Shown: in pieces, positions 34,414 to 44,126 of the stretch
Position numbering within the stretch: position 1 is the stretch's first letter
How the letters are laid out: each line of letters opens with the position of its first letter
Assembly (NCBI GenBank): GCA_964461115.1
Contig: CAYWSX010000009.1
Coordinates: forward strand, 1-64,000
From: RGIG2134 sp964461115
GTDB lineage: Bacteria > Cyanobacteriota > Vampirovibrionia > Gastranaerophilales > Gastranaerophilaceae
Reading direction: 5' to 3'
DNA: 64,000 nucleotides
The notes under the pieces: generated by a model
The model's input: only the letters and a program-made list of their open reading frames with translations
Databases searched by the model: none
What the model was told of the DNA's origin: nothing
Translations under genes and position numbers: made by a program

Positions 34414-36093
34414 ATGAAATTTCACAAACTTTTGATTGTAATTTTAGCTTTATCACTTACGCCTGCCGTTTTTGCGCAGGAAATTAAGCTTGCACCGCAA
34501 GAGGTGATTGAAGACTACCTTGACATGGCTGACAATTACGCTTTTTCGGGTGATTACCAAAAAGCTTTAGAGTACATTAACATGGTTGTATATTTTGAAC
34601 CGATGAACTCTACTGCCCGCTATAAGCAAGCTATGCTTTTGACTACGCTTAATAAAAAAGACAAAGCTAAGGAAATTTTTGCGGAAGCCGTAAAACTTAA
34701 TCCTGAATTCGCAAACACAGAACTTGCCAAGCTGCTGAATCCACAAAAAACCGCTCAGCCAGTACAAGCTTTAAAGCCGCAATTAAGAGAGGAAATTATC
34801 GGACAACCCGCTCCGAAAGCAGCTGTTCAACCTGTCCCGCAAGAAAATAAGCCTGTTTTCCAACCTCAGTCTGATTTGAGCATAAAAAATGATTTTGAAG
34901 AGACTTTTGCAGGCACTGAAAACTCGCCGGTATTAAGATCCTCATCTGAGCCTGCCGCACCGGCATTATACAGCTCGGAATATTACAATGAATTGGGTTT
35001 AAAGTTTTTAAACGACGGCGATAACGTAAAAGCTCTGGAATATTTCAAAAAAGCAGTGGAACTCGACAAAAAAAACTACGAAGCATACAACAATCTCGGA
35101 CTTTTTTATTGGCAGCATGGCGAAAACAAGATTGCCGAACAAACATTCAAAAAGGCGCTTCATGTAAATCCTCAATTTATTAAGCCATTATTGAATTTAG
35201 GGCTCTTATATAAAGAACAGGAAAAAGAAGACAAATACTTTGACTACATCTCAAAAGCCATAAAAATAAGCCCTGATGACTATCTTGCTAACTGGGTTTT
35301 GGGTAACTACTATGCTGAATCGGGGCGTTTTCACCAAGCTTCCCGCAACTACAAAAAATCAATTGAAAGAAATCCCGAATTTTACGAAGGATACATAAGT
35401 CTCGGCAATGCCCTGGCTCAGGCAAACCGTTTTGAGGAAGCATATGCCGTATTTGAAAAAGCTCTTACGGTAAACTCCTCAGACCCTGAACTTTATTATA
35501 TGCTTTCACGAACAGCTTCGATTTTGGGCAAAAACCCTGACGCAAAACACTATATATTAGAAGGCTTGGAACTTTCAAAAACCGACAAGTTTTATCTTGA
35601 ACTTGCTAAGGTTGAACAGAATATGGGGGATTTTGAGGAGGCACTTGAGGTGCTTATGCAACATTTTGCGGACACAAAAGAGCCTGAAATTCTCAATTAT
35701 ATCGGACTGGCATACTACAAGGTAAAACAGCCTGAAATCGCTTTAAACTACTTCAAAAAACTAATTGCAGCCGACCAAAGTAAAACAACATATTTATATA
35801 ACATTGCCCTCTGCTACAAGTCCCTCGGAGACAGAAAATCCTTCTTCAATTACGTTGATATGGCTACAAAAATTCTGCCTAAAACTCCACAGGATTATAT
35901 CGATTTGTCATTCATTTATTTTGATAACGGAAACAGGTCATTTGCGCAGAATATTCTAAACGAAGGTATCTTAAAATATCCAAATGAGAAAAAACTTTAT
36001 CTGTCTAAACTTTCTTTACTTCAAACCTGCGGTGATACAAGAAATTACGTCGACTTTAAAGCAATTGTAGACTCTAAATTCGGTCCGCAATAA
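34414..36093 (+). CDS. Secreted tetratricopeptide-repeat protein
   Basis: A 559-aa protein with a signal peptide (about residues 1-22). It starts with a TPR pair (about 35-105), then a Pro/Gln-rich linker (about 110-190). About ten further TPR units fill residues 190-550, for example YNNLGLFYWQHGENKIAEQTF and YISLGNALAQANRFEEAYAVF. It is likely a periplasmic scaffold for protein complexes. A leaderless-type promoter lies directly before the ATG. It converges on the phosphodiester glycosidase-like gene, stops 5 nt apart. Confidence 0.85.
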   Translation: MKFHKLLIVILALSLTPAVFAQEIKLAPQEVIEDYLDMADNYAFSGDYQKALEYINMVVYFEPMNSTARYKQAMLLTTLNKKDKAKEIFAEAVKLNPEFANTELAKLLNPQKTAQPVQALKPQLREEIIGQPAPKAAVQPVPQENKPVFQPQSDLSIKNDFEETFAGTENSPVLRSSSEPAAPALYSSEYYNELGLKFLNDGDNVKALEYFKKAVELDKKNYEAYNNLGLFYWQHGENKIAEQTFKKALHVNPQFIKPLLNLGLLYKEQEKEDKYFDYISKAIKISPDDYLANWVLGNYYAESGRFHQASRNYKKSIERNPEFYEGYISLGNALAQANRFEEAYAVFEKALTVNSSDPELYYMLSRTASILGKNPDAKHYILEGLELSKTDKFYLELAKVEQNMGDFEEALEVLMQHFADTKEPEILNYIGLAYYKVKQPEIALNYFKKLIAADQSKTTYLYNIALCYKSLGDRKSFFNYVDMATKILPKTPQDYIDLSFIYFDNGNRSFAQNILNEGILKYPNEKKLYLSKLSLLQTCGDTRNYVDFKAIVDSKFGPQ

Positions 36094-36097
36094 TTAC

Positions 36098-36907
36098 TTA
36101 TTTTGCCACAATAAAAAATGACTTAACTTTACGTCCCAAGCCGTCACCAACCGAAACCACACTTATATCTCCATTTTCAAAAGATGTAGAGCTTCCGCCA
36201 TCAAAGGCAAGCGCTTTTTCCATCCCTTTTTTCATCATAAAATCACTCAACTCCTGAATAGTCATAGGATTTTTATCGGTTGCAATAAAAAGATAAATAT
36301 CGTTTGTCTTTATACCAATAGCTGTTCGCGCAACCTTTTTTGTTGCCGAAATAGAGTCACGGAGAAGTTTTCCATCCTTGTAGACGACGAAGTACTCTTT
36401 TTCCATGTCCATATCCTTGCCAAGCACTGGCCCTGCTTGAACAGAATGCTCGATTTCACAATTCTGAGGAACCGGTTCGTTATGAAAAGCTATATCATAA
36501 GACGTTTTTTCTCCACATTTTAGAATTCTAAACTCACCTCTGTTTAATATTTTATCCATATGCGGTTTTAAAGACGGATTATTCATCAAAGCTTCATTTT
36601 TAGTAGGATCTAAAACGACCTTTTTGTCTATAATCACATAAGAAGTTGTTTTTCCGTTATTAGGGTCAAAAAATCCTGCATTTACAATTATGGGATAGTT
36701 CGAACTGTTGAAAACATCTTTAACAGTTTTTAGTTCATCCGTAACATAAGGTCTTACATCATACTCAGGTGCGTTATTAATTTGCACCATATAAACACCC
36801 TTGGCAGGCTGAGAGGTTTGAACTGTCGGAACCTCCGTTTCAGGTGTGAATGTAAAGCACATCAAAAGAGTACTTACAGCTGTTTTTAAAAGCACCGGCA
36901 TTTCCAT
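36098..36907 (-). CDS. Phosphodiester glycosidase family (NAGPA-like) protein
   Basis: A 269-aa protein with an N-terminal hydrophobic segment. Residues about 60-265 match the NAGPA/phosphodiester-glycosidase domain: IIVNAGFFDPNNGKTTSY, an internal TAIGIKTND, and the C-terminal LAFDGGSSTSFEN. Mammalian NAGPA removes GlcNAc from phosphodiesters; bacterial members are often linked to exopolysaccharide or cell-wall metabolism. It is 2 nt from the LptF/G gene, so it probably shares the lptB transcript. Its substrate is unknown. AAGGAT lies 7 nt before the ATG. Confidence 0.85.
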   Translation of the reverse strand: MEMPVLLKTAVSTLLMCFTFTPETEVPTVQTSQPAKGVYMVQINNAPEYDVRPYVTDELKTVKDVFNSSNYPIIVNAGFFDPNNGKTTSYVIIDKKVVLDPTKNEALMNNPSLKPHMDKILNRGEFRILKCGEKTSYDIAFHNEPVPQNCEIEHSVQAGPVLGKDMDMEKEYFVVYKDGKLLRDSISATKKVARTAIGIKTNDIYLFIATDKNPMTIQELSDFMMKKGMEKALAFDGGSSTSFENGDISVVSVGDGLGRKVKSFFIVAK

Positions 36908-36908
36908 A

Positions 36909-38027
36909 TTACAAATCCTTCATTTTCTTAACCAGTAAAGCTATAAAGAGAATTACAAGAGGCTGAATCGAAGCTGTCAAATACGGGGACATAACTCGCT
37001 TTTCTGCCAACATATCAAAAAACGGAAGCGTAATGTAATATGAGAAAACTATCCCAATTGCTACTGTAAAACCAATCAGGCGTTGTTCGCGCGGCTGGCT
37101 AAAACCGAGGAGGCAGCCCAAAATCGCAAAAAGCACGCAGATAAGAGAGTGGAGATAGCGCTGCAAATACTTATTAAGCATGTAGCTGTATTCGTCCATA
37201 AGATGCTCTTTCTTCAAAAGCTTCATATACCCCCAAAGCTCATTATTATTTAGTTCACGCTCACGTTTGACCGAATACGTCATCAGTTTGTAAACGTCAT
37301 CAGCCTTTTGCCCTTCAGAAATAACAGTGTTTTGAACATTACTGATTACATTAAAAATACCGTCAGAATTGAGCATATATCTCTTTGCCGCCGGTAAAAT
37401 CCATTTATTGTCTTTGTAGACAGCATTTTCCGCAATCAGAATATTAGAAAGGATATTTGCGTCAGTATATTGCTCTCCTGAAAAGTTAAGAACTACCAAC
37501 TTTTCGATAACATCATTGTCAAAGTTCGATACAATCATTATTTTTTGCGGCACATTGTTGTTGTCTTTAAATGTGTAAACAAAGTGAGAATTCGGGTTTT
37601 CTTTCTGAATTACATTGTATCTTTTCACGCTAAGCGGAATTAATTTATCATAAACTGCAAAACACAACCCCGTAACCAAAAAGCTGAAAATAACAACCGG
37701 CAATACTATACGATTAAATGAAATACCGAAACTTCTCATAACTGTAATTTCCGAGTCTTTGCTCAATTTATCAAAAGTAAACAAAGAACCGAGCAAAAGC
37801 CCAACCGGAAGCGCTTTATTCAGAATTTTAGGAACCTCCAGAAACAAAATTTGGACAGCCACCGAAAGTGTATAGTCGCCTGACAAAGTTCGTTTAATAA
37901 CTTTCAACAGAGTTTCAGGCGCAATCCATATTACAACAAACAGCAGAATGCAGACAAAAGTCGCACCTACAACCTGCGCTAGAATATATTTATCAAGTAA
38001 TTTCGGCTTTAGGCTCTCGAGGTTCAT
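36909..38027 (-). CDS. LptF/LptG-family lipopolysaccharide export permease
   Basis: A 372-aa inner-membrane protein. Three N-terminal helices (about residues 15-115) are followed by a periplasmic beta-jellyroll part (about 130-270) and three C-terminal helices (about 285-370), the standard LptF/G layout. The coupling-helix region DSEITVMRSFGISFNRI is present. With LptB it extracts lipid A-type glycolipid from the inner membrane. Only one permease gene is here; in many bacteria LptF and LptG are separate, so the second is elsewhere or the complex is a homodimer. The ATG overlaps the lptB stop by one base. Confidence 0.88.
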   Translation of the reverse strand: MNLESLKPKLLDKYILAQVVGATFVCILLFVVIWIAPETLLKVIKRTLSGDYTLSVAVQILFLEVPKILNKALPVGLLLGSLFTFDKLSKDSEITVMRSFGISFNRIVLPVVIFSFLVTGLCFAVYDKLIPLSVKRYNVIQKENPNSHFVYTFKDNNNVPQKIMIVSNFDNDVIEKLVVLNFSGEQYTDANILSNILIAENAVYKDNKWILPAAKRYMLNSDGIFNVISNVQNTVISEGQKADDVYKLMTYSVKRERELNNNELWGYMKLLKKEHLMDEYSYMLNKYLQRYLHSLICVLFAILGCLLGFSQPREQRLIGFTVAIGIVFSYYITLPFFDMLAEKRVMSPYLTASIQPLVILFIALLVKKMKDL

Positions 38028-38755
38028 TATAATGTGAAATCCTTTCCCAGGTAGAATTGTTTTGCAACAGGGTCATTTGCAACTTCTTCCGAAGGACCTG
38101 AAATTTTAATTTTTCCGTCAAAAATAACATAAGCTCTGTCTGTAATCGAAAGTGTTGCTTTCGGGTTATGGTCTGTAATCAATACCCCAAGACCTTTTTC
38201 TTCCGAAAGGGTTCTTATTGTCTCTTTAATTTCGCCGATTGCAATCGGGTCAATCCCCGTGAAAGGTTCATCCAAAAGAATAAATTCCGGACTCGCTGCC
38301 AAAGCACGCGCAAGCTCGACTCTTCTTCTCTCTCCACCGGAAAGGGAGATAGCTGAAGCTTTTCTCAACTTTGTTACACCAAATTCATCCATCAATTCAT
38401 GTAATTTAGCTTCTTTTGCCTCTTTAGTCGGAATTTTGTCATTCAATTCCAAAACAAGGTTAATATTTTCTTCAACCGTAAGCTTACGGAAGATTGAATT
38501 TTCCTGCGGAAGATAGCCGATACCCGCTTTTGCGCGCTCATTCATCGGAACCTTTGTAAGTTCCAAATCATCCAGCCACACATGACCGGAATAAGGTTTT
38601 ACAAGCCCGACAACCATATAAAATGTTGTGGTTTTCCCCGCTCCGTTCGGGCCCAAAAGCCCAACAACCTCGCCTTTGTTGACTGTAAACGAAATATCGT
38701 TTACAACCGCGCGGTCTCCATATACTTTAACAAGATTTTCCGTCTTAATTTGCAT
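38027..38755 (-). CDS. lptB: Lipopolysaccharide export ABC ATPase LptB
   Basis: About 242 aa from the ATG at 38755, with GAGGA 6 nt before it. Walker A GLLGPNGAGKTTTFYM, Q-loop YLPQENSIFRKLTVEEN, signature ISLSGGERRRVELARAL, Walker B FILLDEPFTGIDP and switch ITDHN are all intact. The segment QENSIFRKLTVEEN is highly specific for LptB. It drives transport of lipopolysaccharide-type lipid toward the outer membrane with the LptF/G permease encoded next, to which it is translationally coupled. This is strong support for a diderm cell with an LPS-like outer membrane. Confidence 0.95.
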   Translation of the reverse strand: MQIKTENLVKVYGDRAVVNDISFTVNKGEVVGLLGPNGAGKTTTFYMVVGLVKPYSGHVWLDDLELTKVPMNERAKAGIGYLPQENSIFRKLTVEENINLVLELNDKIPTKEAKEAKLHELMDEFGVTKLRKASAISLSGGERRRVELARALAASPEFILLDEPFTGIDPIAIGEIKETIRTLSEEKGLGVLITDHNPKATLSITDRAYVIFDGKIKISGPSEEVANDPVAKQFYLGKDFTL

Positions 38756-38781
38756 ATACAATCCTCTTCAATGATTTATTC

Positions 38782-38810
38782 ATTATAGAATAAAAATGTA
38801 AGAATAATAA
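38782..38810 (-). promoter_or_regulatory. Promoter of the lptB operon
   Basis: On the minus strand TTATTA and TATAAT are separated by 17 nt, about 27 nt before the lptB ATG. Confidence 0.6.
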
Positions 38811-38846
38811 CAAAGTTTAAGTAAAATGAATTAGATTTTTTTATTT

Positions 38847-41786
38847 TTATGATGAACCTAATTCAAAGACATTATAACTTCTAAAATCCTTGGGGTATGG
38901 CATAAAACCAGACAATTGTTCTTCCGCTTCATTTCCCTGGTTACCCTCAGTAGGCTGTGGAAGATCAAGATAAAGCTCAGAATCTCCAAGTTCACCAATA
39001 AATGAAAGATTTACATTAGATTTCGTCAAGTCTTCAGTCGGAATATCGTTATATCTTACACCAAGAACTATTTTTATATTTTTATCAGGACTCATTTTCT
39101 TAAGAAGTTTTTTACAATAGAGGGTAATTTCTTCTCTAAACTGCATATTATAATCTTGATTACCTTTGCGGGAATTGTTAATTTCAACGTTATCGATAAC
39201 CATTATAGGATTATTTTCATCATCTTTTGCCATATAAGTAACTGCATTACCTATGACTTCCCCGTTTTTATTATCAACAAGTTCTATCATGTTAATTGCA
39301 CTATGAAGGAGATATACAGGCATAGACGCGCCGTTGTTAGCGCCGTTGTTATTATCACCAAGTTTCAGACAACAGGTAGAATAGTGCCCTTCAAACAAAT
39401 CTTTTTCAGGGTTTCTCGACCACATTTTCACTTTCAGCCTGAGTGGTGCGGAACACTCTTTAATATTTTTTAGTGCAATGATAGCATCAATCAAGCTATG
39501 CTTTATATTCAAAACTTTTTCTGCATTTTGCACCTTTTGAGGGTCACTCGCAGATTGATTTTTCAACGCCAAATTGAAAACACCGCTAAGATTTTTCAAA
39601 AAGCCGTCTGCAAACTTCAACATAGAACTTTTAGAATTGACAATATTATCAGGCAGAATGAATTTTCCGTCGTTAATATAATTCGAATATCTTTTATCGA
39701 TTATAGATTTTATGTAAGCGTTTTGTCTTAGGTCTTCTATATTTTGTAGTATCTTTTCAGTATTGAGAACTACTTCTTGACCATCTCCTGTAATTAAAGC
39801 TTCGGATTGTATTTCATTGGCTGCATTATCCCATACAGAATAGTCCAAGCCTGATTCATAAAATTCTTGTTTTGTAAGTTCATTTCTGTATCCGTAGAGA
39901 TTGGATTTATCATGTATGTAATTTTTAAAATCATTTTTTAGCGTATTTTCTATAACATCTTTAAAATAGGCATACTTTAGCTGAGCTTCAAACGATTCTT
40001 TCCCATCAACAGAATCAAATAAGCTTCGATGATCAGACATCTCAGCCATTAAACTTGTTATATAATCGGTGTTCCAATCCAAAAGCTTACTCTTACACTC
40101 CTTGGAGTTTAAGCCTAAAGTATTTAAAAAATCTTCTAATAAAAGATTATTTATCTTACTAATATTTACTGAATTTGTAGTTATCATCTCTTGAATTACA
40201 TTCAATATGGCTTCATTTTTACATGCTGTAAGTGTTTTGAGCATTTCCACTTTATCTTGAGGCGTCAACTTTTCTCCACTATCCTTAATCGCCGTCATTG
40301 AATCTTTGAGTATTTTTTTATTTGACATCTGCATATTATTTACTGCATCTACATAATCCATAAACTGCTCTGTTCTTTTTGTTAATAAAAGCTGCATGGA
40401 ATCAAAATCAAGGGCATTAAAGGCAGCTAATATTGAGAAGGCTCTAATGTCCATACACATATATGTATAAGCTGCAGCTAGGGCTTCTTCTTCACCAATA
40501 CCATATCGTGAAGGATTTTTAAATGCTATTATGCGAAGTTTGTTGAAACTATTCAATTTCTCCGGCGTAATTTTGCAATGAACAATATCTTTGGGATTCG
40601 CAATCCCATCTAATTCGAGTTCCTGATGTATTTTTAGAAGTTCATTTTCATTTCTTACTGCGTTTATATCAAAATTGTTTTTATAAAGTGTATCCGAAAT
40701 CTCCTGACTACTTTTTCCAAAATCCTGTAAAGCAGCAATTAATCTGGCCAAATCAAGCTTTTTCCAAGGCTCCAAACCTTTACCGTCTTTTTTAACTTGG
40801 CTTAAAATATTCGTGTATAGTAAACGATTTTCATCTGAAAGATTATTTATAACCATTGTCTGCCTTAAAAATTTCATATGAGTTTTTGACATTGCGTAAT
40901 TAAGCGTTTCATAATCCAAGATGTCCATCGAATCTAATATTTCATTTTCTCTTTTAAACATATCCTCTATAGAGCATTTAGCTGTGCCGGTTTCATAAGG
41001 TTCGGCATATTTTTCGGGGTTTAATCGAGCTTTATCATATAGTTTCTTATATTTATACAAAAACTCAGGTTTAATTTGAGAGTTAGCGACAACTCTCAAG
41101 ACCTGTTCATCTTTCATAAAATTATACAAATCAAGCTTTTTCATAATTTGTATTTTTTGGAAGGCCTCTTCCTGACTAAAATCTTTATCACACAATACAT
41201 TTGCAATTTTAAAACATTTTTTTTCGAAGCGTTCACGCAAATCTTCATCAATATTTTCAAAAAATTCAAGAGAATTAGTGTAAATTTTGTTATTAAAAAT
41301 CTCATTAGCCATATATTTACCATTAGAGTTTTTAATAAGTTGTTTTAATTTACTTCCAAAAATATTACATACTTTGGAGTTGTCTTTAATTAGTTCTGCA
41401 TTTTTCCCGTTCAAATGAAGAAGAGAAATACTTCCAAACATATCTATAACACTGTCATCATAAGAGTTTACAGCCACAGCAAGAAGTTTCGGTTCATCAA
41501 ATTCTTCATTATTTCTATCAAAATTTTCCAGATATTTTTTAAACTCGGGTTTTATAGAATTTTTAAAACACTCAATTTTTTGCTCCTTAGTTAAAGGGAT
41601 ATCAATATCGGCCTTAAAGGAAATATTGAACTTTATTCGAGAGGACATAGGCTCTTTTCCTAAAATCGGCTTTAACGGATTAAAAGAATCCAACGAAATC
41701 CTGTTCAGCAAGCGCCCCCCCCCAGCGTAAGGCTTGCGGGACAATCCATTCGAGCAATTATTCAAAACTTTACTATTTACTTCCAT
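38847..41786 (-). CDS. Large helical protein of unknown function with 5' poly-G tract
   Basis: A 979-aa, mostly helical, Lys/Asn/Glu-rich protein without signal peptide or membrane helix. The C-terminal 150 residues have a distinctive block, WSRNPEKDLFEG..YSTCCLKLGDNN, then GEVIGNAVTYMAKDDENNP and VIDNVEIN, suggesting a compact enzyme-like or GNAT-like domain. I do not recognise a family. Codons 22-25 include a run of nine G (41715-41723 as C on the plus strand). A start at the internal ATG at 41648, giving MSSRIKFNISFKAD, would put the run in the leader. That would also match the N-terminal FKG/FKA pattern of other proteins here. Confidence 0.55.
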   Translation of the reverse strand: MEVNSKVLNNCSNGLSRKPYAGGGRLLNRISLDSFNPLKPILGKEPMSSRIKFNISFKADIDIPLTKEQKIECFKNSIKPEFKKYLENFDRNNEEFDEPKLLAVAVNSYDDSVIDMFGSISLLHLNGKNAELIKDNSKVCNIFGSKLKQLIKNSNGKYMANEIFNNKIYTNSLEFFENIDEDLRERFEKKCFKIANVLCDKDFSQEEAFQKIQIMKKLDLYNFMKDEQVLRVVANSQIKPEFLYKYKKLYDKARLNPEKYAEPYETGTAKCSIEDMFKRENEILDSMDILDYETLNYAMSKTHMKFLRQTMVINNLSDENRLLYTNILSQVKKDGKGLEPWKKLDLARLIAALQDFGKSSQEISDTLYKNNFDINAVRNENELLKIHQELELDGIANPKDIVHCKITPEKLNSFNKLRIIAFKNPSRYGIGEEEALAAAYTYMCMDIRAFSILAAFNALDFDSMQLLLTKRTEQFMDYVDAVNNMQMSNKKILKDSMTAIKDSGEKLTPQDKVEMLKTLTACKNEAILNVIQEMITTNSVNISKINNLLLEDFLNTLGLNSKECKSKLLDWNTDYITSLMAEMSDHRSLFDSVDGKESFEAQLKYAYFKDVIENTLKNDFKNYIHDKSNLYGYRNELTKQEFYESGLDYSVWDNAANEIQSEALITGDGQEVVLNTEKILQNIEDLRQNAYIKSIIDKRYSNYINDGKFILPDNIVNSKSSMLKFADGFLKNLSGVFNLALKNQSASDPQKVQNAEKVLNIKHSLIDAIIALKNIKECSAPLRLKVKMWSRNPEKDLFEGHYSTCCLKLGDNNNGANNGASMPVYLLHSAINMIELVDNKNGEVIGNAVTYMAKDDENNPIMVIDNVEINNSRKGNQDYNMQFREEITLYCKKLLKKMSPDKNIKIVLGVRYNDIPTEDLTKSNVNLSFIGELGDSELYLDLPQPTEGNQGNEAEEQLSGFMPYPKDFRSYNVFELGSS
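41715..41723. repeat. Homopolymer C9 (G9 on coding strand)
   Basis: Nine consecutive C in an AT-rich genome, within or just before the start of the 979-aa gene. A gain or loss of one base would shift the frame of the first 25 codons. Confidence 0.7.
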
Positions 41787-41839
41787 TTGAAGCTAATAAA
41801 ACATGTGAAGATGAAAAATTGCCTAAACTTCAATAATCT

Positions 41840-42892
41840 CTATATTCTTTTCGTTGTTTCTTCATCAAAACACAAAATGTCAGCAAAATTAAAACCTACG
41901 GTTATTTCTTCCGTGGTATGTGTTTCTGACGGGAATTTTGCGCTGCATTTTTTGTCATTTAGGTAAAAATAGGCAATTTTTTCACTACCGAGGATTTCCC
42001 ACAAATCCACTTTTACGGCTAAAGAAAAATCGCCTTGTGCGCTCATTTTTTCAGGTCTTATACCGAAAAGAGCTTTATTTCTACCTGTAAATTTAATTTT
42101 CAAATTGTCCGGAAGATAAACAAACGCATCATTCACCCTCACAGCACCGTTTTCAAGCTCCACGGGAACAAAGTTCATAGAAGGTGAACCTAAAAATCCT
42201 GCAACAAATATATTTTCAGGATTTTGGTAAACATTATCAGGCGTATCGACCTGCTGTATAACACCTTTATCAATAATCGCAATTCTGTCGCCCATTGTAA
42301 GAGCCTCGGTTTGGTCGTGAGTGACATATATAAAAGTTGTTTGGAGTTTTTCGTGAAGTTTCTTGATTTCGCTTCTCATTTGAACTCGAAGCTTTGCGTC
42401 CAAGTTTGAAAGCGGCTCATCCATAAGAAAAACCTTAGGACTTCTCACAATGGCACGTCCGAGAGCGACACGCTGCCTTTGCCCGCCTGAAAGCTGCTTT
42501 GGTTTGCGTTTAAGAAGCTCGGTGAGGTTCAAAATTTCAGCCGCATTTTTCACTTTCTCATCAATAGCTTTTTTACTGAATTTACGCATTTTCAACGGAA
42601 AAGCGATGTTGTCATATACGCTCATATGCGGATATAGTGCATAATTCTGGAAAACAAACGCAATATCACGATCTTTCGGGTGCAAATCATTCACTACCTT
42701 CCCATCAATGAGAATATCTCCGCCGGTGATGGTCTCAAGCCCTGCAATCATTCTCAAAACAGTAGATTTCCCACAGCCTGAAGAGCCGACCAGAACCAAG
42801 AATTCTTTGTCTTCAATTTTCAAATTTACATCGTTTATAACTTGCGTCTTATCATATGATTTATAGACGTCTCTTAATTCTACCTCTGCCAC
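41840..42892 (-). CDS. MalK/UgpC/MsmX-type sugar ABC transporter ATPase
   Basis: A 350-aa protein. ABC domain: Walker A LVGSSGCGKSTVLRM, Q-loop, signature QLSGGQRQRVALGRAI, Walker B KVFLMDEPLSNLDA, switch THDQTEAL. The C-terminal regulatory OB-type domain (about 235-350) is characteristic of the carbohydrate-uptake group (UgpC, MalK, MsmX). The start is a GTG with AGGAG 6 nt upstream. No permease or binding-protein gene is adjacent, so it may serve several transporters, as MsmX does. It follows the pseudokinase gene, 16 nt away, and is likely in the same transcript. Confidence 0.92.
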   Translation of the reverse strand: MAEVELRDVYKSYDKTQVINDVNLKIEDKEFLVLVGSSGCGKSTVLRMIAGLETITGGDILIDGKVVNDLHPKDRDIAFVFQNYALYPHMSVYDNIAFPLKMRKFSKKAIDEKVKNAAEILNLTELLKRKPKQLSGGQRQRVALGRAIVRSPKVFLMDEPLSNLDAKLRVQMRSEIKKLHEKLQTTFIYVTHDQTEALTMGDRIAIIDKGVIQQVDTPDNVYQNPENIFVAGFLGSPSMNFVPVELENGAVRVNDAFVYLPDNLKIKFTGRNKALFGIRPEKMSAQGDFSLAVKVDLWEILGSEKIAYFYLNDKKCSAKFPSETHTTEEITVGFNFADILCFDEETTKRI

Positions 42893-42907
42893 AGGGCACT
42901 CCTCGTT

Positions 42908-44032
42908 TTAAACGCTCAACCTTTCGTTAGGGATAATAAAACTATACGTTGAGCCTTGCATAGCTTCACTTTCAACCCAAACAACACCTTTCATGCTTTT
43001 AACAAGACTTTTTACAATTGCAAGGGCGATACTTTTAGACAGATTTTTCTTACTTCCCGAATCAACCTGATAGTAAGGATCAAAGATAAATGCTTTTTCT
43101 GTTTCCGACATTCCGCTTCCGGTATCGGTTATGGTGAACTGCACGAATGATTTTTCCGCAGTATTTTCAGGAAAATCCAATCCTTGCGCCGATACAAACT
43201 CCAACGGAGGATGATTCAGCTTTATTGAAATATTCCCGAGATAAGTAGATTTTACCGCCAAATCCATCAAACTGTCCATAATCATTTTAAGTGCGCTTTC
43301 GTCCGCAAAACACGTTCTTTTGGCAATATCTTCAACATCAACCGTGAACTCAATACTCTTTTCGCCCAAAATATCTTTGTAGGGACGAACAACCGTCTGC
43401 AAAAGATTTATTACATCCAAATGCTTGTAATTCCATTCATACAGACCCGACTCAAGCCTGGAAAGCTCAATCAGCCTGTCTAGCAGGAATAATAACTCGT
43501 GGGAGTTTTTATTAATTATGTGCAAATATTTTTCCTGTTTTTCGCTAAGTGCACCGCCTAAACCTTCCAAGAGAGCCTTTGAAAAGCCGTCAATTGAATG
43601 CAGCGGCGATTTCAAGTCATTTTCCATTTTCACGAGGAAAGAGTTTTTATCACGGTTTACTTTTTTAGAGCTTTCTGTCTCAACAAGCATTTTTTTCATA
43701 AATTCATGAGACTGCGTAACATTTCTTGCGGTGATAACAAATTTTTCTTCTCCGCCAGCTTTTGCTGCACTCAGTTCGACATAAGAAGCAGTTCCTTCCG
43801 ATGGAACCTTAAAAACCGACTGAACCTGTTTATCAACAAGGCTTTCAATCATTTTTATATTTACATCAAGAACATCTGCGATATTGTCTCTTTCTTTTAC
43901 ACCGATAAGCCCTTTTGCATATTGATTTGCAAATAAAACCTTGCCTGACAAATCCGTTAGAATCAACCCATCGGGAAGATAGTCAAAAACCTGCGTTGTA
44001 CTTGCTTTTTTAAAGAAAGACAGAAAATCCAT
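42908..44032 (-). CDS. Degenerate PAS-histidine kinase (phosphoacceptor His lost)
   Basis: About 374 aa from the ATG at 44032 (AGGGA upstream). A PAS-like domain (about 10-100) is followed by the dimerisation helix and ATPase domain. The H-box reads FLVKMENDLKSPLHSI. The position of the catalytic His in F-x-x-x-x-S-H-E-L-R-T-P-L is Asn138, so phosphotransfer from His is not possible. The N-box has Asp (SLMDLAVKST instead of N-x-x-x-N-A). The G1 box TDTGSGMS is kept, but the G2 GTGLGL glycines are lost (LSKSIALAIVK). It therefore looks like a pseudokinase sensor. It is encoded before the UgpC-type ATPase. No response regulator is beside it. Confidence 0.75.
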   Translation of the reverse strand: MDFLSFFKKASTTQVFDYLPDGLILTDLSGKVLFANQYAKGLIGVKERDNIADVLDVNIKMIESLVDKQVQSVFKVPSEGTASYVELSAAKAGGEEKFVITARNVTQSHEFMKKMLVETESSKKVNRDKNSFLVKMENDLKSPLHSIDGFSKALLEGLGGALSEKQEKYLHIINKNSHELLFLLDRLIELSRLESGLYEWNYKHLDVINLLQTVVRPYKDILGEKSIEFTVDVEDIAKRTCFADESALKMIMDSLMDLAVKSTYLGNISIKLNHPPLEFVSAQGLDFPENTAEKSFVQFTITDTGSGMSETEKAFIFDPYYQVDSGSKKNLSKSIALAIVKSLVKSMKGVVWVESEAMQGSTYSFIIPNERLSV

Positions 44033-44126
44033 AAAAATGTCCCTATAATATACCACAACTGGAGCATATCATATTTTATGCAGTTTATAAATACATCATT
44101 TAAGTTATTGTTGAAACTAAACGCAT

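Noticed and set aside
42956..43936. Plus-strand open frames in the histidine-kinase region
   Set aside because: They have no ribosome site and no domain; they are antisense to a clear kinase-type protein.
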